From the NCBI RefSeq assembly GCF_024741235.1, contig NZ_JANSKA010000005.1, positions 124,001 to 188,000 of the forward strand: a stretch of DNA of 64,000 nt, read 5' to 3'. Shown here piece by piece: positions 59,353 through 64,000 of the stretch (the stretch's first letter is position 1; every line of letters begins with the position of its first letter). The position numbers and the translations under genes were made by a program. The notes beneath the pieces are model-generated. The model was not told where the DNA came from and made no database searches. It was given only the letters and a program-made list of their open reading frames with translations. This DNA comes from Tractidigestivibacter montrealensis. GTDB lineage: Bacteria > Actinomycetota > Coriobacteriia > Coriobacteriales > Atopobiaceae.

Positions 59353-60623
59353 TAGTCGATCCTTCCCCTCGCGATGATGCGAAGCAGGTCGTCCTCGTCA
59401 AAGTAGCGCGCGCTCGTGTACGTGCGCAGCTTGTTGGAGCACGTCACCACCGGCAGGTCCGTGGCAGGGTTGTCCATGTACATGAGTGGGCAGATGTAGG
59501 TGAGCTTGGCACCCGTTGCCAGGAGCTTTCGCTTCTCGGGCGTCCCATCGAAGGCCGTAAGGACATCGGGTGCGCTCGAGACAACCGTGGGCACCGCAAC
59601 ACGTGTGCGCCCCTCGCGGGCAAGGGCCTCCGGAATGCGGTGAGCCCAGTCTTTGAGCTGGTCAAGCGAGCAGTGCGGGCAGCCGATGAACGCAAGACGC
59701 GGGCGGGCGTCGGGCTTCTTCCAGATGTTGGGGTAGCCTGCCTTCACGCGCTCAAGTTCCGCGTCGTCGATCACATAGTGCTTCGCGCCCTCCGCGATGA
59801 GGGACTCGCCAAGGTCGACCGCCTCTGGCGTGATGCCATCCACGTGGTAGAGGCCTACGGCACCGTTTGATGCTGAGGCCGCCCCCATGTCCTTGAGGTA
59901 GGCCTTCGCCGCATCGTCAAGCGTGCCGCCCAGCCACTGGCTCAGGCCACGGATGTAGGGGACCTCGTCCATCACCTTCATGCCAATGGCAGAGCCCAGC
60001 ACCTGCGCTTGGGGCTTCTCGGTGCACTCAACGTCAACGACCCAGGTGGCCTTGCGCCCCTCGTCGGTGAGGAGGCCAAACTCAGGGACCTCGCCCACAA
60101 TGTTCCCAAAGAGGTCAATAAACCCGCTGTTCCGGTTGCAGCGCGCGCCAAGGACAGAGTTGGCATAGACCACGGCAGAGGACTCTGCCCAACTCAGGAC
60201 GTCGCCGCGCTTCGGGGCGTTGCCAACCTCAGGCAGGTAGCAGGCGCAGGTGAAGGCGCTCTCGTCCTTGAGGCCAACAGCACGCAGCTGGCGCTCGTAG
60301 GCGTCCTGCTTGCTGTAGGTGACCGCGCCCACGACCTTCTGGACCACGCTTGCGGGAACGTCTGCGTTGTCGATGGGGCGCGGGTCAACGGTGAAGGGCT
60401 CCTTGGTCTTAAGGCCCGCCTTGATGAGCTCGTCCATGAGGCGGAAATTCGCCTCGAGGATCGAGATGCCAAAGCTGGTCACCAGGTGACCAGGCGCCGT
60501 CACCTTGACCATGCGCGAAGCGCCAAACGCCTCTCCGTACTCAACGAGCGTTCTCATCACCTTGGCAAGCGTCTCTCCTTGCTTGCCGTCGAGGATGTCA
60601 CGCTCCTCCTGGGTCAGCTCCAT
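59352..60623 (-). CDS. aconitase X catalytic (large) subunit
   Basis: 423 aa. The catalytic Fe-S subunit of the AcnX family of hydratases. Family members include cis-3-hydroxy-L-proline dehydratase and archaeal phosphomevalonate dehydratase. Conserved cysteines are visible in TCACYLPE, SVLGARCNRNSG, IGCPHCSLDQL and VTCSNKLRTYT. The MEP enzymes in this window make a mevalonate role unlikely, so an amino-acid or hydroxy-acid substrate is more plausible. ATG 60623 has GGGAGG 9 nt upstream. Confidence 0.88.
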   Translation of the reverse strand: MELTQEERDILDGKQGETLAKVMRTLVEYGEAFGASRMVKVTAPGHLVTSFGISILEANFRLMDELIKAGLKTKEPFTVDPRPIDNADVPASVVQKVVGAVTYSKQDAYERQLRAVGLKDESAFTCACYLPEVGNAPKRGDVLSWAESSAVVYANSVLGARCNRNSGFIDLFGNIVGEVPEFGLLTDEGRKATWVVDVECTEKPQAQVLGSAIGMKVMDEVPYIRGLSQWLGGTLDDAAKAYLKDMGAASASNGAVGLYHVDGITPEAVDLGESLIAEGAKHYVIDDAELERVKAGYPNIWKKPDARPRLAFIGCPHCSLDQLKDWAHRIPEALAREGRTRVAVPTVVSSAPDVLTAFDGTPEKRKLLATGAKLTYICPLMYMDNPATDLPVVTCSNKLRTYTSARYFDEDDLLRIIARGRID

Positions 60624-60659
60624 GGGCTGGCCTCCCTTCCTTCTCGTGATTCCCCCAAG

Positions 60660-62714
60660 TTAGACGCGCGAGGCGGCCTCGTAGGCGCGCCAGATGACCG
60701 AGCGCAGGTTGCCTACGCCGGCGCAGTCGCCAACAAGCTGCACGTGGCGGCCGTCTGGCTGCGAAATGGGATCGGGCGTGTAGCCAACAGCGCTTACCAC
60801 CGAGTCGCACGCTATTCGCTCGAGCGTGCCGTCCTTGTGCGAGATTTGCACCCAGTCCTCGCCAATGGCGCGCACCGTGGACTCCAGGTAGACGGGAACC
60901 TTCTTCCAGGCGAAGAACTCACGCAGGTAGCTCGAGTTGGCAAGGCAAACGCCGTCCTGCGCCACCAGGTCATCCTTCATCTCAACGATGACGGGCTCCT
61001 TACCGGAGAGGTAGAGCTCGAGCGCCACCTCGCAGCCGGTGAGGCCGCCGCCAATGACCACCACGCGCTGGCCAACCTTAGCCCCATCGAGGTAGTCCAA
61101 GGCATCCATCGCACGCTCGAAGCCCTGGACGGGCAGGCGCTTGGGCGTTGCGCCGGTTGCCACGATCGCGTAGTCCTCGTCAAGCTCCTGCACGTCGATG
61201 ACCTCGCGGTTGTAGTGGATCTCGACGCCAAGCTCCTTCATCTGCCGCTCATACCAGGCGAGAAGGTCGCGGAGCTTGCCCTTGAAGCTCGCGGATGCGG
61301 CCTCGCGGAAGACGCCGCCCAGATGGTCTGACTGCTCGTAGATGACGGGCCAGTGGCCGCGAAGCGCAAGCACGCGCGCGGTCTCCATGCCACCAATGCC
61401 GCCACCAACCACGGCGACGCGCCGGGGCGTGGTGGTGGCGCGGATGTGGTGCTTCTCGTACTGCATGGTCTCGGGGTTCACCGCGCAACGCGAGAGATGC
61501 AGCGAGTCCTCGAGAGTCTGCGTGTTTGCGTGCCCCTTGTAGTGGCACATGTTGAAGCAGCCGTTGTGGCAGCAGATGCAGGGGCGAATGTCCTTCTCGC
61601 GCCCCTCGACAAGCTTGGTGACCCACTCGCCGTCGGCCAGGAACTGGCGAGCAAAGCCCACGGCGTCAAGCTTGCCCTCGGCTACGGCCTGTGCGCCCAC
61701 ATAGGGGTCCATGCGGCCGGCACAGACAACTGGCACGTCCACGTATCCCTTGATGTGCTCGACGTCTGCAAGGTTGCAGTTCTCGGGCATGTAGATAGGC
61801 GGGTGAGCCCAGTACCAGGCGTCGTAGGTGCCGTTGTCGCAGTTGAGCATTGCGTAGCCCTCGTCGGTGAGGTAGCGTGCGGCCCACTCGGACTCTTCCA
61901 TGGTGCGCCCCACCTCGACGTAGTCCTCGCCGGGGAGCGCCCCCTCGCGGAAGCCCTTGGTGCGGCTTACCACCGAGTAGCGAAGCGACACAGGGAAGTC
62001 CTCGCCTGCTGCGTCGTGGATGGCGTGGACAATGCGCACCGGGAAACGGTAGCGGTTCTCGCGCGAGCCGCCGTAGATGTCGTTGCGGTGGTTCACATAG
62101 GGGAGGGTGAACTGGTCGAGAAGGTAGCCCTCGTGGACGGCGTGCACCTCCACGCCGTCAACGCCGGCATCACGCAGCATCTTTGCGCAGGTGGCAAACG
62201 CCTCCACAATCCGGTCGATCTCACCGATGGTCATCTCGCGTGAGGGGACCTTGTCCGACCAACGGTTGGGCGAGGGGGACGCTGTGGCGCAAATCTTGTC
62301 CAGGTCCAGGAAGGGCTTTGACAGCGCGCGCAGCAACGGGTTGGTGTAGAGCTCCTCCATGGAGTCAGACACCGTGAAGCTTCGCCCAAAGCCAGCCGTG
62401 AGCTGCACGAACATCTTGGCTCCCGTGGCGTGCAGCTCCTCCATGAAGGGCTTGAGCTCCTCGTACATGGTGCGGTTCTGATCTAGCCACTGGCCGCCGA
62501 TGGGGTTGTAGACGGGCTGGCAGCCGGGAAGCAGTAGCCCCACGTTGTTCTGCGCGCGCTCCATGAGGAAGCGGGCACCGTCCCGGTCGAAGTGGTTTCT
62601 CTCCATCCACCCAAAGATGTTGGTACCGCCCATGGACGTCATGACGATGCGGTTCTTGATCTCGCAGCCGCCGATGCTCCACGGAGTGAACAGTGGTTCA
62701 AGCCTTGAATCCAT
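60660..62714 (-). CDS. Old Yellow Enzyme-type Fe-S/FAD oxidoreductase (2-enoate reductase family)
   Basis: 684 aa. An N-terminal FMN TIM barrel (LFTPWSIGGCEIKNRIVM to about 360) with the active-site HAVHEGYLLDQFTLPYVNHRND, then a [4Fe-4S] binding segment (C379, C382, C386, C410) and C-terminal FAD and NAD(P)H domains (GGGIGGMETARVL; GGGLTGCEVALEL). Enoate reductases and 2,4-dienoyl-CoA reductases share this layout. The spacing C386 to C410 is 23 residues instead of the usual 11-12. It precedes acnX by 36 nt on the same strand. Substrate unknown. Confidence 0.88.
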   Translation of the reverse strand: MDSRLEPLFTPWSIGGCEIKNRIVMTSMGGTNIFGWMERNHFDRDGARFLMERAQNNVGLLLPGCQPVYNPIGGQWLDQNRTMYEELKPFMEELHATGAKMFVQLTAGFGRSFTVSDSMEELYTNPLLRALSKPFLDLDKICATASPSPNRWSDKVPSREMTIGEIDRIVEAFATCAKMLRDAGVDGVEVHAVHEGYLLDQFTLPYVNHRNDIYGGSRENRYRFPVRIVHAIHDAAGEDFPVSLRYSVVSRTKGFREGALPGEDYVEVGRTMEESEWAARYLTDEGYAMLNCDNGTYDAWYWAHPPIYMPENCNLADVEHIKGYVDVPVVCAGRMDPYVGAQAVAEGKLDAVGFARQFLADGEWVTKLVEGREKDIRPCICCHNGCFNMCHYKGHANTQTLEDSLHLSRCAVNPETMQYEKHHIRATTTPRRVAVVGGGIGGMETARVLALRGHWPVIYEQSDHLGGVFREAASASFKGKLRDLLAWYERQMKELGVEIHYNREVIDVQELDEDYAIVATGATPKRLPVQGFERAMDALDYLDGAKVGQRVVVIGGGLTGCEVALELYLSGKEPVIVEMKDDLVAQDGVCLANSSYLREFFAWKKVPVYLESTVRAIGEDWVQISHKDGTLERIACDSVVSAVGYTPDPISQPDGRHVQLVGDCAGVGNLRSVIWRAYEAASRV

Positions 62715-62755
62715 ATCCTGCCCTCTCTCTTAGCGTGTGCCCATCATAGTGCGCC

Positions 62756-63535
62756 TTATGTGTGCGAGAACCGCCAAAAGGACTCGCTGCCGATTAGCGC
62801 ACGGAGCTCCTCCTCGCTCCCAACCTCCCAAGTTGGGGAGACCCCCCTTGCGTCCTGCGGCCGCATGCGCCCACGACGGTTGAGCCATACGCACGGCATC
62901 CCCGCCGCACATGCACCCACGACGTCCGTGTCCCAGGCATCACCAACATAGATGCAGCGACCGGGCGTTGTGCCAAGGTGGTCGCATGCGTAGTCAAAGA
63001 GCGCCGGGTCGGGCTTTGCCAGGCCCACGGCCTGTGAGACAAAGACGGCCCCGGGAGAGACCCACCGCGCTATGCCGAGAATGCCGAGCTTCTCAGCCTG
63101 GAGCTCCTTGCGGCCATTGGAGATCACGCCCACGCCCAGACGGGCTCGCGAGCGGCACGCATCCAGGCAGGATGCCATGGCAGGGGAGAGCGACATGGCC
63201 ACGCCCGACTCGTCAGCATAGACGCGCTGCGCCTCCACAGCGGTCTCGTGGTTGATCGAGACGCCAAAGTCGCCAAGCGTCTGTTGCATGCGCAGGGCGT
63301 ACTCCTCTGTACTAGGGGTGCGCCGCGCCGAGAAAGCAGCAAAGATGGGGCCGCTGTGCCTGCGACTCGCGTCGTAGAGGGCTGCGTCAGTTGCGCCGGG
63401 AAGGTCACCGCAGACGCGCCTCACCGCATAGGCAAAGGGCTTTGCCTGGTTGTACAGGGTATCGTCGATGTCAAAGAAGACCACGTCTACGCCCGGGCGA
63501 GCATCAGGCTCGCCGCTTCCTGCCGCCTGTCCCAT
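62756..63535 (-). CDS. HAD-family hydrolase (YjjG-like)
   Basis: 259 aa. [11 protein letters not shown] (motif I with DxD), [12 protein letters not shown] (motif II), the Lys of [10 protein letters not shown] and [13 protein letters not shown] (motif IV) are complete. It resembles YjjG-type 5'-nucleotidases or non-specific phosphatases. The ATG at 63535 has AAGGAGG upstream and the frame extends 33 codons without support. It is 41 nt upstream of the Old Yellow Enzyme gene and may be the first gene of that operon. Confidence 0.85.
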   Translation of the reverse strand: MGQAAGSGEPDARPGVDVVFFDIDDTLYNQAKPFAYAVRRVCGDLPGATDAALYDASRRHSGPIFAAFSARRTPSTEEYALRMQQTLGDFGVSINHETAVEAQRVYADESGVAMSLSPAMASCLDACRSRARLGVGVISNGRKELQAEKLGILGIARWVSPGAVFVSQAVGLAKPDPALFDYACDHLGTTPGRCIYVGDAWDTDVVGACAAGMPCVWLNRRGRMRPQDARGVSPTWEVGSEEELRALIGSESFWRFSHT

Positions 63536-63688
63536 GGAACGCCTCCTTGCTCGAAGCCGTTGGTCCAAGTCTAGCAGCTGGTGCAGGGGCAGCGTTCGAT
63601 GGTCGCGAGGCAACACCCCCGCACAAATTCCCACCGGGCGCCTAGGTTATCAAAGCGTAACGGATGAAAACTCTCGTCATTCGCCGGC

Positions 63689-63694
63689 TATCAT
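63689..63694 (+). promoter_or_regulatory. possible -10 element for serC
   Basis: TATCAT lies 86 nt before the serC start. No clear -35; the leader contains a GGCTGCAGCC palindrome, and a T-box sequence is not apparent. Confidence 0.35.
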
Positions 63695-63779
63695 GTTGAA
63701 ACACGAGCCGACTACGAGTCGAGCGCCTGCGCGGCTGCAGCCGGGAAACCACGATGCACCAGAATTTGGAGTGATCTAC

Positions 63780-64000
63780 ATGGCACGCGTGTACAACTTC
63801 TCCGCCGGCCCCGCCGTACTTCCGGAGGAGGTGCTCTCTCGCGCGGGCTCTGAGATCCTCGACTACCAGGGTTCCGGCATGTCCGTCATGGAGATGAGCC
63901 ACAGGTCCAAGGTCTTCCAGGGCATCATCGACAAGGCCGAGGCCGACATCCGCACCCTTATGGGTATTCCTGAGAACTACAAGGTCCTCTTCCTGCAGGG
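63780..64000 (+). CDS. serC: phosphoserine aminotransferase (partial, 5' end)
   Basis: The first 73 residues of the PLP enzyme of serine and pyridoxal synthesis: [36 protein letters not shown] and [15 protein letters not shown] are the diagnostic N-terminal blocks. It runs off the right edge of the window. TTTGGAG precedes the ATG at a 9-nt spacing. Confidence 0.95.
   Translation, partial: MARVYNFSAGPAVLPEEVLSRAGSEILDYQGSGMSVMEMSHRSKVFQGIIDKAEADIRTLMGIPENYKVLFLQ

Noticed and set aside
59352-60623. Archaeal-type phosphomevalonate dehydratase role for aconitase X
   Set aside because: Dxr, IspG and IspH in the same window show the MEP pathway, so a mevalonate step is not expected.
63536-63779. 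T-box or riboswitch before serC
   Set aside because: The T-box conserved string and other riboswitch cores I know are not visible; only a small GC palindrome is present.
1-64000. CRISPR arrays, prophage or intact insertion sequences
   Set aside because: No regularly spaced direct repeats, cas-like, integrase-plus-structural or transposase genes were seen; XerC is the housekeeping type.

Overview
The window is a gene-dense stretch of a high-GC bacterial chromosome. Gene content points to an anaerobic actinobacterium of the class Coriobacteriia, probably Olsenella/Atopobiaceae-like. The reasons are the order trmFO-xerC-rpsB-tsf-pyrH-frr-uppS-cdsA-dxr-rseP-ispG-proS, a MEP isoprenoid pathway (Dxr, IspG, IspH), frequent GTG/TTG starts with strong AGGAGG-type ribosome binding sites, CCA-encoded tRNAs and many Fe-S or flavin enzymes. 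The taxonomic call is inference from recall; no search was run.

Layout. (1) 1-14.2 kb, all plus strand: the end of an upstream gene, then tRNA modification (trmFO), XerC recombinase, the rpsB-tsf translation pair with a promoter, long leader and terminator, and a tightly overlapping chain pyrH-frr-uppS-cdsA-dxr-rseP-ispG-proS followed by an FMN alpha-hydroxy-acid enzyme. (2) 14.2-19.4 kb, a loosely packed interval: 85-bp repeats flanking a minus-strand alpha/beta hydrolase, tRNA-Ala, a CAT-anticodon tRNA, a small membrane protein, an OatA-like acyltransferase, tRNA-Val and a stand-alone VOC protein. (3) 19.4-39 kb, plus strand: an ABC-F protein, a site-2 protease, then scpA-scpB-rluB-phosphatase-cmk-plsC-ispH-radical SAM, then der-plsY-gpsA-rpe-cysteine desulfurase-zinc ribbon-coaBC-nfo-ABC-F, mostly with stop/start overlaps. 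(4) 39-48.3 kb: a heterodimeric ABC exporter, a three-gene anaerobic glycerol-3-phosphate dehydrogenase-like cluster, small hydrolases, a thioesterase and a C39-type protease. (5) 48.3-54.5 kb: an HD phosphohydrolase, then hypB - a 968-aa Fe-S/FAD oxidoreductase - hypA, a third 85-bp repeat, a HAD phosphatase and a LysR pseudogene. (6) 54.5-64 kb: AlaX and MATE efflux on the minus strand, recQ on plus, a four-gene minus-strand run (HAD hydrolase, Old Yellow Enzyme-type Fe-S reductase, aconitase-X large and small subunits), and the start of serC at the window edge.

Most of the window is housekeeping: cell-envelope lipid carriers and phospholipid synthesis (uppS, cdsA, plsC, plsY, gpsA), isoprenoid precursors (dxr, ispG, ispH), chromosome segregation (scpAB, xerC) and translation. 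The parts most worth pursuing are the oxidoreductase wedged between hypB and hypA with no hydrogenase genes near, the aconitase-X/enoate-reductase operon in an organism that already has the MEP pathway, an RseP with an inserted winged-helix-like segment, an FMN enzyme with a five-cysteine N-terminus, and three dispersed 85-bp repeats. No CRISPR array, prophage or intact insertion sequence was seen.
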